From Schlegelella_A sp036272325 (lineage in GTDB: Bacteria > Pseudomonadota > Gammaproteobacteria > Burkholderiales > Burkholderiaceae_C), in contig DATAYY010000018.1 in the NCBI GenBank assembly GCA_036272325.1, positions 1-64,000 of the forward strand: a stretch of 64,000 nt of DNA, written 5' to 3'. Below, one piece after another: positions 1-7,924 of this stretch (position 1 is its first letter; each line of letters begins with the position of its first letter). Under the pieces are notes generated by a model. That model worked only from the letters and a program-made list of their open reading frames with translations. It was not told the origin of the DNA and did not search any database. The translations under genes were made by a program, and so were the position numbers.

Positions 1-723
1 ATCCCGGCCGGCCTCGAGATTATGGACAAGCCCATGACCGCTGCGGTCGAGAGCTTCGTCCACGCCGGCTACGACCTCGACGCGGCCGCGATCCTGCTCT
101 GCGAGAGCGACGGCACCGCCGCTGCCGTCGAGCACGAGGTCCAGCGCATGGCGGACGTGCTGCGCACGTGCGGCGCGACGCGAATCGAGGCGAGCGAGAA
201 CGAGGCGCAGCGGCTGCGCTTCTGGAGCGGGAGGAAGAACGCATTTCCGGCCAGCGGCCGCATCAGCCCCGACTACATGTGCATGGATTCGACGATCCCG
301 AGAAAGCGTCTCGCCGACATGCTGATCGCGATCGCGGCGATGGAAGACAGGCACGCGCTGCGCTGCGTCAACGTCTTCCATGCCGGCGACGGCAATCTGC
401 ATCCGCTGATCCTGTTCGACGCCAACGACGCCGAGCAGCTGCACCGCGCCGAGGCGTTCGGCGCCGAGATCCTCGAGCTCAGTGTCGCCATGGGCGGCAC
501 GGTGACCGGCGAGCACGGCGTGGGCGTCGAGAAGCTATCGTCGATGTGCGTGCAGTTCTCGCCCGCCGAGCGCGCGCAGATGGAGGCGATCAAACGCGCC
601 TTCGATCCCGACGGCCGCCTCAATCCGGGCAAGGTGATTCCCACGCTCGTGCGCTGCGCGGAGTACGGCCGCATGCATGTCAAGCGCGGCCTGCTCGCGT
701 TTCCCGAGCTGCCGCGCTACTAG
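1..723 (+). CDS. glcD: Glycolate oxidase subunit GlcD (C-terminal part, cut by window start)
   Basis: FAD-linked subunit of glycolate oxidase, which oxidises glycolate to glyoxylate. The frame is open from base 1 (IPAGLEIMDKPM...), so the ATG at 22 is internal and the gene starts outside the window. About 240 residues are visible. They cover the FAD-linked oxidase C-terminal domain, including FHAGDGNLHP and the glycine/histidine-rich GTVTGEHGVGVEK. The end, DPDGRLNPGKVIP, is the usual terminus of this family. glcE follows 12 nt downstream and then glcF, the standard glcDEF order, so the three are probably one transcript. Family assignment is very secure; D-lactate dehydrogenase-type relatives are excluded by the glcE/glcF context. 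Confidence 0.95.
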   Translation: MPAGLEIMDKPMTAAVESFVHAGYDLDAAAILLCESDGTAAAVEHEVQRMADVLRTCGATRIEASENEAQRLRFWSGRKNAFPASGRISPDYMCMDSTIPRKRLADMLIAIAAMEDRHALRCVNVFHAGDGNLHPLILFDANDAEQLHRAEAFGAEILELSVAMGGTVTGEHGVGVEKLSSMCVQFSPAERAQMEAIKRAFDPDGRLNPGKVIPTLVRCAEYGRMHVKRGLLAFPELPRY

Positions 724-735
724 GACGGTGCGGGG

Positions 736-1824
736 ATGGACGCGGCCGTCGCGGCGATCATCGAGCGCGTTCGCGACGCCCACGCGCACGGCGAGCCGCT
801 CCGGGTCCGCGGTGGTGGCAGCAAGGACTTCTACGGCGAGACACCGATCGGCGCCGTGCTCGACACGACCGCGCTCGTCGGCAGCGCGGACCACGAGCCG
901 ACCGAGCTCGTCGTCACTGCGCCAGCAGGCATGACCGTGGTCGACCTCGAGACGCAGCTCGCCTCGCACGGCCAATGCCTCGCGTTCGAGCCGCCGCGCT
1001 TCACGCCCGGAACCACCGTCGGCGGCATGGTCGCCGCCGGTCTCGCGGGGCCGTCACGTGCCGCGGCGGGCTCGGTGCGCGATCACGTCCTCGGCATGAC
1101 GTTGGTGAGCGGCACCGGCGAGCTGCTCCAGTTCGGCGGCCGCGTCATCAAGAACGTCGCCGGCTACGACGTCTCGCGGCTCGTCACCGGATCGCTCGGC
1201 ATCCTCGGCGTCGTCGTCGAGGTGTCGCTCAAGGTGCTGTCGCACGCCGAGGCCGAAGCGACGCTGCGCTTCGACTGCAAGCCGGGCGAGGCGCTGGCGC
1301 GATTGCACGCATGGGGCGCGCGGCCGCTGCCGCTCGACGCCAGCGCGTGGTGGAACGGCAACCTGATCGTTCGCCTCCGCGGCTCGATGGCCGCGGTCGA
1401 CGAAGCGGCGCGGACGCTCGGCGGCGAGTCGATCGCTGCGGCCGCAGCGGCTCCGTTTTGGCAGAGCCTGCGCGACCACACCGACCCCTTCTTCGTCGCC
1501 GCCCAGGACGCGATCGACCATCAGGACGCGACGCTCTGGCGCTTGTCGCTGCCGCAGACTGCGCCGCTGCTTGGCCTCGCCGGCGACGAGCTGATCGAGT
1601 GGCACGGTGCGCAACGCTGGCTCGCGACCGCGCTGCCGGCGGCGCAGGTCCGCGAGGCGGCCGCGGCGGCGGGCGGCCACGCGACGGCATTTCGCTGCCG
1701 CGACAAGGCCGCCGGCGCGTTCACGCCGCTCGCGCCGCCGCTGCGGGCGATCCACGAGCGGCTCAAGCACGCGTTCGATCCCAAGCGCATCCTCAACCCC
1801 GGACGCCTCTATCCGGGCCTGTGA
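736..1824 (+). CDS. glcE: Glycolate oxidase FAD-binding subunit GlcE
   Basis: Second FAD-binding subunit of the GlcDEF glycolate oxidase, 362 aa, the usual length. The N-terminal half is a PCMH-type FAD domain: PLRVRGGGSKDFYG near residue 25, then TPGTTVGGMVAAGLAGPSR and GRVIKNVAGYDVSRLVTGS near residues 95-155, which contact the flavin. The C-terminus ends DPKRILNPGRLYPGL, like other members. The gene begins 12 nt after glcD and ends 17 nt before glcF. The ATG at 736 has only a weak purine-rich stretch (GCGGGG) before it, consistent with translational coupling to glcD. No frameshift or missing motif was seen. Confidence 0.94.
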   Translation: MDAAVAAIIERVRDAHAHGEPLRVRGGGSKDFYGETPIGAVLDTTALVGSADHEPTELVVTAPAGMTVVDLETQLASHGQCLAFEPPRFTPGTTVGGMVAAGLAGPSRAAAGSVRDHVLGMTLVSGTGELLQFGGRVIKNVAGYDVSRLVTGSLGILGVVVEVSLKVLSHAEAEATLRFDCKPGEALARLHAWGARPLPLDASAWWNGNLIVRLRGSMAAVDEAARTLGGESIAAAAAAPFWQSLRDHTDPFFVAAQDAIDHQDATLWRLSLPQTAPLLGLAGDELIEWHGAQRWLATALPAAQVREAAAAAGGHATAFRCRDKAAGAFTPLAPPLRAIHERLKHAFDPKRILNPGRLYPGL

Positions 1825-1841
1825 GAACAATCTGAGCTGAC

Positions 1842-3137
1842 ATGCAGACCGAGATCGCCGCCGAGTTCGCCGGCACCGCCGACGGCATCGAAGCCGAGGC
1901 GATCCTGCGCAAGTGCGTGCACTGCGGCTTCTGCACCGCGACCTGCCCGACCTACCAGCTGCTCGGCGACGAGCTCGACGGCCCGCGCGGGCGGATCTAT
2001 CTCGTCAAGCAGGTGCTCGAGGGCCACCCGCCGACGCGGGCGACGCAGCTCCACCTCGACCGCTGCCTCACGTGCCGCAACTGCGAGACGACGTGCCCGT
2101 CGGGAGTGCAGTACGGCAACCTGGTCGAGATCGGCCGCAGGATCGTCGACGAACGCGTGCCGCGCCCGGCAGCCGAGCAGGCGCTGCGCTGGACGTTGAA
2201 GGAAGGGCTGACGTCGCCGCTGTTCGCGCCGGCGATGAAAGTCGGCCAGGCGATTCGCGGCGTGCTGCCGAAGATGCTGAAGACGAAGGTGCCGCCGCCG
2301 CAGCCGGCAAGCGCGAACGTGTGGCCGATGCGCGTGCACGCGCGCAAGGTCCTGCTGCTCGCCGGCTGCGTGCAGCCGGCGATGCTGCCCAACATCAACA
2401 GCGCGACCGCGCGCGTCCTCGATGCCGCCGGGGTCCAGACGATCGTCGCGCCTGATGCCGGCTGCTGCGGCGCGATCCGTCTGCACACGAGCGACCGCGA
2501 CGGCGCGCTCGCGCAGATGCGCACGAACATCGACGCCTGGTGGCCGTGGGTCGAGCGCGGCGAGGTCGAGGCGATCGTGATGAACGCGTCGGGCTGCGGC
2601 GTCACGGTGAAGGAGTACGGCCATTCGCTCGCGCACGATCCGGCGTACGCGCACAAGGCCGGCCGCATCGGCGACATGACGCGTGACATCGCCGAGTTGC
2701 TTCCGGAGCTCGTTGAGACGCTTCGGGCCAAGTTGGCCCTCCCCCGCTCGGCGGGGGAGCGGGCAGGCGGTGCAGTCCTGTCGACGGGACGCCGGGCGTT
2801 GCCTGAAAGGCAGCGCCTGGCGTTTCATCCGCCTTGTACGCTGCAGCACGGCCAGCGCGTTCGCGGCGTCGTCGAGAGCTCGCTCACGGCGCTCGGCTTC
2901 GAGGTGCACGTCGCGGCCAACGAGGCTCACCTCTGCTGCGGCTCGGCAGGAACTTACTCGGTGCTGCAACCCGAGCTCGCCAACGCCTTGCGCGACCGCA
3001 AGCTCGCGAACCTCGACCCGCTCGCGCCGACGACGATCGTCTCGGCCAACGTCGGCTGCATCCAGCATCTGCAGAGCGGCACGACGACGCCGGTGCGCCA
3101 CTGGATCGAGGTGGTCGCCGACGCGCTGGCGCAATGA
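1842..3137 (+). CDS. glcF: Glycolate oxidase iron-sulfur subunit GlcF, with in-frame insert
   Basis: Electron-transfer subunit of glycolate oxidase. Two 4Fe-4S motifs lie near the N-terminus: CVHCGFCTATCP at about residues 25-36 and CLTCRNCETTCPSG at about 75-88. Two CCG-type cysteine-rich domains follow, with DAGCCGAI, HPPCTLQHGQ and HLCCGSAGTY as landmarks. At 431 aa it is longer than the roughly 405-410 aa usual for the family. The excess is a run of about 25 residues (about 300-326) rich in Arg, Gly and Ala just before the HPPCTL motif, encoded by two DNA hairpins. The frame is kept and all cluster cysteines are intact, so the protein is probably functional. Confidence 0.94.
   Translation: MQTEIAAEFAGTADGIEAEAILRKCVHCGFCTATCPTYQLLGDELDGPRGRIYLVKQVLEGHPPTRATQLHLDRCLTCRNCETTCPSGVQYGNLVEIGRRIVDERVPRPAAEQALRWTLKEGLTSPLFAPAMKVGQAIRGVLPKMLKTKVPPPQPASANVWPMRVHARKVLLLAGCVQPAMLPNINSATARVLDAAGVQTIVAPDAGCCGAIRLHTSDRDGALAQMRTNIDAWWPWVERGEVEAIVMNASGCGVTVKEYGHSLAHDPAYAHKAGRIGDMTRDIAELLPELVETLRAKLALPRSAGERAGGAVLSTGRRALPERQRLAFHPPCTLQHGQRVRGVVESSLTALGFEVHVAANEAHLCCGSAGTYSVLQPELANALRDRKLANLDPLAPTTIVSANVGCIQHLQSGTTTPVRHWIEVVADALAQ
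2735..2822. repeat. Palindromic element inserted in frame in glcF
   Basis: Two adjacent hairpins lie inside glcF. The first has perfect 9-bp arms CTCCCCCGC (2739-2747) and GCGGGGGAG (2751-2759) around a TCG loop. The second has 15-bp arms, 2790-2804 and 2808-2822, around GAA, with only two G-U type mismatches. The encoded residues have no counterpart in the family's conserved core. The structure resembles small palindromic repeats that settle in frame in genes. Copies elsewhere in the genome cannot be checked from this window. Confidence 0.6.
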
Positions 3138-3198
3138 CGCCGCTTGGCAAGTGCCGCGTCTAGCATGCGCGCTTTGCCGACGCGCACGCTGACCGACC

Positions 3199-4653
3199 AT
3201 GGCTCCTTCGACCTCGCTTTCACGTCGCTGGCTCGCGCTCGCCGTCGTCTGCCTCGGCGTCGTCATGGTCGTGCTCGACGCGACCATCGTCAACGTCGCG
3301 CTGCCATCGATCCGCGCCGATCTCGGCTTCACCGAGGCGACGCTGGCGTGGGTCTTCAACGCCTATCTGCTGACGTGCGGCGGCTTCCTGCTGCTCGGCG
3401 GCCGGCTCGGCGATCTCTATGGCCACCGTCGCGTCTTCATGATCGGCGTCGTGCTCTTCACCGGCGCCTCGGCGGCGTGCGGCTTCGCGGGCGCGCAGTT
3501 GTCGCTCGTCGTCGCGCGCGCCGTCCAGGGCATCGGCGGCGCGATCGTCGACGCGGTCGCGCTCGCCCTCCTGATGCACCTGTTCACCGAGGAACGCGAA
3601 CGCGCCAAGGCGATGGGCGTGTACAGCTTCGTCTGCGCCGGCGGCGGCTCGATCGGCGTCCTCCTCGGCGGCGTCCTCACCGACGCGTACGACTGGCACT
3701 GGGTCTTCCTCGTCAACGTGCCGATTGGCGCGGCGGTGCTCGCCCTCTGCCTGACGCTGCTGCCGGCCGCCGGCGGCGAGCGAAAGCGGATCCCGCTCGA
3801 TGTCGCCGGTGCAATCACCGTCACCGCGGCGCTCATGCTCGCGGTCTACGCGATCGTCGGCGGCAACAACGCCGGTTGGACATCGCCGCGAACGATCGCG
3901 CTGCTCGGCGCCGCGCTCGCGCTGCTCGCGCTCTTCGTCGCCATCGAGGCACGCGTGCCGTCGCCGCTGATGCCTTTGCGCCTGTTCCGCTCGACGACCC
4001 TGAACGCTGCCAGCGTCATCGGCATCCTCTGGTCGGGAGCGATGTTTGCGTGGTTCTTCCTGTCGGCGCTCTACCTGCAGCGCGTCCTCGGCTATTCCCC
4101 GATGCAGGTCGGCCTCGCGTTTCTGCCGTCGAACCTGATCATGGCGGCGTGCTCGCTCGGCATTTCCGCGCGCATCGTCCTTCGCTTCGGCATTCGCTGG
4201 CCGCTCGTCGCTGGCTTGCTCTGCGCCGCGCTCGGTCTTGCCCTGTTCGCGCTCGCTCCGGTCGGCGGCACGCTCTTCGCCGACGTGCTGCCGGGGATGC
4301 TGCTGCTCGGCGTCGGCGCAGGGATCGCCTTCAATCCTCTCCTCCTCGCGGCGATGCGCGACGTCGGCGAGAGCGAGTCGGGGCTCGCGTCGGGCATCGT
4401 CAATACCGCCTTCATGATGGGCGGCGCGCTCGGCCTCGCCGTGCTCGCGAGCCTCGCAGCGGCGCACACCGGCGCGAGTGCCGCCACCGAGCTCGTCGCG
4501 CTGAACGCCGGCTACCACCTCGCGTTCGCTGCCGGCGCGTTGTTTGCGCTCGTCGCCGCGGCGATCGGCGCAGCATTCATCCCGGGTCAGGCGACGACAG
4601 GCGAATCGTCGCGCGTCGCCAGCGCGAGCACGAACTCCCCCGGCACGTCGTAG
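3199..4653 (+). CDS. MFS transporter, DHA2 (EmrB/QacA) family, 14-TM
   Basis: Proton-driven inner-membrane exporter of the major facilitator superfamily, 484 aa, fitting the 14-helix drug:H+ antiporter-2 group. The N-terminus LAVVCLGVVMVVLDATIVNVALPSI is the typical first helix of EmrB/QacA proteins. Motif A is present as GGRLGDLYGHRRVF near residue 70, and motif C-like sequence near residue 145 (GGGSIGVLLGGVLTD). Hydrophobic helices run almost to the end, followed by a short Ser/Thr-rich tail. It starts 61 nt after glcF with its own TAGCAT-like -10 near 3161, so it need not belong to the glc operon. Its substrate cannot be told from sequence. Its 3' end overlaps the end of a decayed methyltransferase gene on the other strand. 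Confidence 0.9.
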   Translation: MAPSTSLSRRWLALAVVCLGVVMVVLDATIVNVALPSIRADLGFTEATLAWVFNAYLLTCGGFLLLGGRLGDLYGHRRVFMIGVVLFTGASAACGFAGAQLSLVVARAVQGIGGAIVDAVALALLMHLFTEERERAKAMGVYSFVCAGGGSIGVLLGGVLTDAYDWHWVFLVNVPIGAAVLALCLTLLPAAGGERKRIPLDVAGAITVTAALMLAVYAIVGGNNAGWTSPRTIALLGAALALLALFVAIEARVPSPLMPLRLFRSTTLNAASVIGILWSGAMFAWFFLSALYLQRVLGYSPMQVGLAFLPSNLIMAACSLGISARIVLRFGIRWPLVAGLLCAALGLALFALAPVGGTLFADVLPGMLLLGVGAGIAFNPLLLAAMRDVGESESGLASGIVNTAFMMGGALGLAVLASLAAAHTGASAATELVALNAGYHLAFAAGALFALVAAAIGAAFIPGQATTGESSRVASASTNSPGTS

Positions 4654-5118
4654 CCGCTCCGGGTCCGCCACGGCACGATCGCCTCGAGGTGGCGCTGCCG
4701 TACGCGCGCGCGGGTGTCGGCGTCAAAGCGCGACCACGCGAGCGCGGCCGGGCCGCCGACGAGCGCGGCATCGCTGGCGTCGTCGTCGTTCGCAAACGCG
4801 AACGTCGTGCGGGTGTAGGCGCTCGGCGGCAGCGCGCTCGGCGCCGCGATCGAGCAGCGCCGCGACATAGTCGGTCGACGTCACGCGACAGCCTCGCCGC
4901 GCCGCGGCGAGCGTCGCGTTGCCGTTGCCGGCTGCGACGTCGAGGACACGCTCGTCGGTGCGCAGATCGCACGCCTCGGCAAGCGACTCGCCGACGATCT
5001 GCAGGGTCGTGCCGATGACCGCGTAGTCGCCGCTGGCCCAGGCTGCCTGCTGGCGGCTCTTGACGGCAACGAGATCGGGGGCGGCGGAAACGGCTGACGT
5101 GGCGGTTGCTTGGATGAT
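4587..5118 (-). pseudogene. Class I SAM-dependent methyltransferase remnant
   Basis: On the minus strand, about 82 residues match the start of a class I methyltransferase. They include KSRQQAAWASGDYAVIGTTL, then motif I as ERVLDVAAGNGNATLAAARR and motif II-like TSTDYVAALLDRG. Near 4870 the reading shifts frame and continues as about 85 residues (YTRTTFAFANDDDASDAALV...WRTRSGYDVPGEFVLAL) resembling a methyltransferase C-terminus. The middle of the SAM fold, about 100 residues or more, is absent. The expected start codon reads ATC (5118-5116) although AGGAG lies 8 nt upstream. Internal deletion, frameshift and lost start together indicate a dead gene. The N-terminal identification is firm; the C-terminal piece is less so. 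Confidence 0.7.
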
Positions 5119-5362
5119 GGGTCTTGCTCCTGCGCGTGTGGCGGAGCCGCCATTGCAATCGGCGGCCGCAGCGCCGGTCCTGCTCGCGCGTCGGCGCGCG
5201 CTGGCCCGGCGTCCGCAGCGGCGAGTGAGCCCGCACTCGGCTGCCGCCGCGTCCAGGATTGCTGCCCGGCCGTCCGGACCCACCTCTTTCGCTCGCCTCG
5301 CGCTTGGTCCGCCAGCGCCGTCGCCTGCAGAATAGGCGCGGCCACGAGAGGGACCGCACACC

Positions 5363-5896
5363 ATGACGAACGAACGGGTCGCGACGGCAGTCGCGCGCAT
5401 ACAAGCGGTGCTACGGCGAAAGCCTGAGCTGGGACTGCATGACGACACCGCGGCGAACGCGCGCTGGCTCGGCGCGACGCGCTGCGTCGCCCGCCATCCG
5501 AGCGGCATCGCGATCGCAACCGACATGCCGGCCGACCTCGGCGGCGAAGGTGAGGAGGTCACGCCGGGCTGGCTGTTTCGCGCCGGCATCGCCTGGTGCG
5601 CCGCGACAGCGGTCGCGATCACGGCGGCCGCGCGCGGGATCGCGCTCGCCGTTCTCGAGGTCGAGGTCCGAAGCCGCCCCGACTTGCGCGGCCTGTTCGC
5701 CATGGCCGGCGCCGACGGGCGCGTCGTCTCGGCGGCATCGAACGACCTGCGGATGCCCCTCCGGATTGCCGCGGCCGGAGTGCCGGCGGCGCGAATGCGC
5801 ACCCTCGTCGAAGACAGTTGCCGCTGCTCGCCGGTGCCGGGTGCAGTCGTGCAGGCGACGCCGATCGCGTTGCAGGTCGACATGGCCGCCGATTGA
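5363..5896 (+). CDS. OsmC family protein
   Basis: Member of the OsmC/Ohr superfamily, 177 aa, a cytoplasmic fold that in characterised members reduces organic hydroperoxides through two cysteines. The family pattern is visible as GIAIATDMPADLGGEGEEVTPG followed by a helix with a cysteine (FRAGIAWCAATAV, about residue 78). Later comes the strand LAVLEVEVRSRPDLRG, then VPAARMRTLVEDSCRCSPV near residue 145 with the second cysteine region. GAGAGGG precedes the ATG. An AraC gene begins 8 nt downstream, so the pair is likely co-transcribed. The substrate is not predictable; many OsmC relatives are not peroxidases. Confidence 0.8.
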   Translation: MTNERVATAVARIQAVLRRKPELGLHDDTAANARWLGATRCVARHPSGIAIATDMPADLGGEGEEVTPGWLFRAGIAWCAATAVAITAAARGIALAVLEVEVRSRPDLRGLFAMAGADGRVVSAASNDLRMPLRIAAAGVPAARMRTLVEDSCRCSPVPGAVVQATPIALQVDMAAD

Positions 5897-5903
5897 GGCC
5901 GCC

Positions 5904-6881
5904 GTGGACGCCCTTTCCGAAACGCTGCGCGTCGTCCGCCTGATCGGCGCGATCTTCCTGCAGGGGCGCTTCAGCGCGCCGTGGTGCTATTTCTCGCCGC
6001 GTGCCGACACTGCGGCGCCCTTGCTCGAGCCGAGCGCCGAGAAGATCGTCATCTTCCATCTCATTACCGAGGGCGAATGCTTCGTCGAGATCGACGGCGA
6101 GCCGCCGACCCGGCTGATCGCCGGCGATGCGATCGTCTTCCCGCAAGGCGACGCCCACGTGATGACTTCCGAGCCCGGGCTGAAGCCCGCGACCGGCGCC
6201 CGGCTCGACACGATCTTCGCGCGTCGGCCGAGGCTGCTCGCCTACGGCGGCGGCGGCGCCGCGACGCGGCTCGTCTGCGGCTACCTCGCCTGCGACGCCC
6301 GTCTGGCGCGCATGCTCCTCACCGGCCTGCCGAAGCTGGTCCGCGTCAACGTGCGCGGCTCTAACGCCGGCACCTGGCTCGAGGCATCGGTGCGCTACGC
6401 GCTCGCCGAAGCGCGCTCGCCGCGACCGGGCGGCTCGGGCGTCCTCGCCAAGCTGGCTGAGGTCCTCTTCATCGAGGTCCTGCGTCTGTACATGAACGAG
6501 CAGGCCGAGGGCCGCACCGGCTGGCTCGCCGGCGTCGGCGATCGCATCGTCGGCGCGGCACTGAACGCTCTCCACAGCCGGCCGGCGCACGCCTGGACGC
6601 TCGAGGAGCTGGCGAGCGAGGCGGCGACATCGCGCTCGGTGCTTGCGGAACGCTTTCAGCTTCTCGTCGGCAGCTCACCGATCCAATACCTGACGCAATG
6701 GCGCATGCTGCTTGCGGCCAACCTGCTCTCGGGCAGCAATGCTTCGCTTGCGCGCATCGCCGAGGACGTCGGCTACCAGACCGACACCGCCTTCAGCCGA
6801 GCGTTCCGCCGCGAGTACGGCACGCCGCCGGCGACCTGGCGGCGCACGCGCGTCGCTCGGGCACAGCAGCAGGCGCGCTGA
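5904..6881 (+). CDS. AraC family transcriptional regulator with cupin sensor domain
   Basis: DNA-binding regulator, 325 aa. I place the start at GTG 5904, 8 nt after the osmC stop, with GAGG just upstream; no ATG fits this frame better. The N-terminal about 200 residues are a cupin-type sensor domain (EKIVIFHLITEGECFVEIDG, then AGDAIVFPQGDAHVM near residue 75). The C-terminal about 100 residues are the AraC double helix-turn-helix: WTLEELASEAATSRSVLAER for the first HTH, and ARIAEDVGYQTDTAFSRAFR followed by GTPPATWR for the second. The ligand is unknown. Coupling to osmC suggests it controls that gene or a nearby stress or catabolic function. Confidence 0.88.
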   Translation: MDALSETLRVVRLIGAIFLQGRFSAPWCYFSPRADTAAPLLEPSAEKIVIFHLITEGECFVEIDGEPPTRLIAGDAIVFPQGDAHVMTSEPGLKPATGARLDTIFARRPRLLAYGGGGAATRLVCGYLACDARLARMLLTGLPKLVRVNVRGSNAGTWLEASVRYALAEARSPRPGGSGVLAKLAEVLFIEVLRLYMNEQAEGRTGWLAGVGDRIVGAALNALHSRPAHAWTLEELASEAATSRSVLAERFQLLVGSSPIQYLTQWRMLLAANLLSGSNASLARIAEDVGYQTDTAFSRAFRREYGTPPATWRRTRVARAQQQAR

Positions 6882-6949
6882 CCGACTTCGCGGCGTCCGT
6901 CAGCGTACGGCCGAGCGCGCGGCGGCAGCAGGCCGCACGCCCGACAGCG

Positions 6950-7924
6950 TCACGCGCGCAAGTGGCACGCCGCCCAGTGTCCGGGCCGGCTTTCCTTCAG
7001 CAGCGGCCGCTCGGTACTGCAGAGCGGGAACTCGGCGATCGGGCAGCGGGTGTGGAAGTGGCATCCTGAAGGCGGCCGGATCGGGCTCGGCACGTCGCCC
7101 TGCAATGGAATGCGCTTGCGCTTGACGCTCGGGTCGGGGATCGGCACCGCCGACAGCAGCGCCTCCGTGTACGGATGGAGCGGCTGCGTGTAGAGCTGCT
7201 TTGCCGGCGCGAGCTCGACGATGCGGCCGAGGTTCATCACCGCGACCCGCGTGCTGATGTGCTCGACGACGGAGAGGTCGTGGGCGATGAAGATGTAGGT
7301 CAGGGTGAACTGCTTCTGCAGGTCCTCGAGCAGGTTGATCACCTGCGCCTGGATCGAGACGTCGAGCGCCGAGACCGCTTCGTCGCAGACGACGAGCTTC
7401 GGGCTCACCGCGAGCGCGCGCGCGATGCCGATCCGCTGCCGCTGGCCGCCGGAGAACTCGTGCGGGTAGCGGCGCATGTGGTCGGCCGAGAGGCCGACGG
7501 TCTCGAGCAGCTCGACGATGCGTGCCTCGTACTGGGCACGCGTCTTCGCCAGCTTGTGGATCGTCAGCGCCTCGCCGACGATCGCGCCGACCGTCATTCG
7601 CGGGTTGAGCGACGCGTACGGGTCCTGGAAGATGATCTGCATGTCGCGGGCGAGCGCGCGGAGCTCGTCCTTGCTTGCGTGGGTGACGTCCTTGCCCTCG
7701 AACCAGACCTCGCCCGAGGTCGGCTCGATCAGGCGCAGGATGCAGCGCCCGGTCGTGCTCTTGCCGCAGCCGGACTCGCCGACCAGGCCAAGCGTCTCAC
7801 CGGCGGCCAGGTCGAAGCTGACGCCGCTCACGGCGTGGACGCTCTCGACCTCGCGGCCGAGCAGGCCGCCGGTGATCGGGAAGCGCTTGACGAGCTCCTT
7901 GACCTGCAGCAGCGGCGCGCTCAT
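6950..7924 (-). CDS. Oligopeptide/dipeptide ABC transporter ATP-binding protein (OppF/DppF type)
   Basis: Cytoplasmic ATPase of a peptide-type ABC importer, 324 aa. Walker A is GLVGESGCGKSTTGR near residue 55, the ABC signature is FSGGQRQRIGIARAL near residue 160, and Walker B is KLVVCDEAVSALD. The oligopeptide-type C-terminal extension carries HTRCPIAEFPLCSTE, the usual cysteine-containing segment. The ATG at 7924 overlaps the stop of the upstream ATPase gene by 4 nt (ATGA), indicating translational coupling. It is the last gene of a minus-strand operon with two ATPases, two permeases and two binding proteins. Peptides are the best guess; opines or nickel complexes use the same family. Confidence 0.92.
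   Translation of the reverse strand: MSAPLLQVKELVKRFPITGGLLGREVESVHAVSGVSFDLAAGETLGLVGESGCGKSTTGRCILRLIEPTSGEVWFEGKDVTHASKDELRALARDMQIIFQDPYASLNPRMTVGAIVGEALTIHKLAKTRAQYEARIVELLETVGLSADHMRRYPHEFSGGQRQRIGIARALAVSPKLVVCDEAVSALDVSIQAQVINLLEDLQKQFTLTYIFIAHDLSVVEHISTRVAVMNLGRIVELAPAKQLYTQPLHPYTEALLSAVPIPDPSVKRKRIPLQGDVPSPIRPPSGCHFHTRCPIAEFPLCSTERPLLKESRPGHWAACHLRA

Noticed and set aside
3220..4671. A 483-codon minus-strand frame opposite the MFS gene
   Set aside because: Charged low-complexity translation with no domain, opposite a complete 14-TM transporter.
5119..5362. A small gene between the methyltransferase remnant and osmC
   Set aside because: The frames are Arg/Ala-rich shadows without ribosome-binding sites. 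The stretch ends in an AGAATA-like hexamer that may be the osmC promoter.
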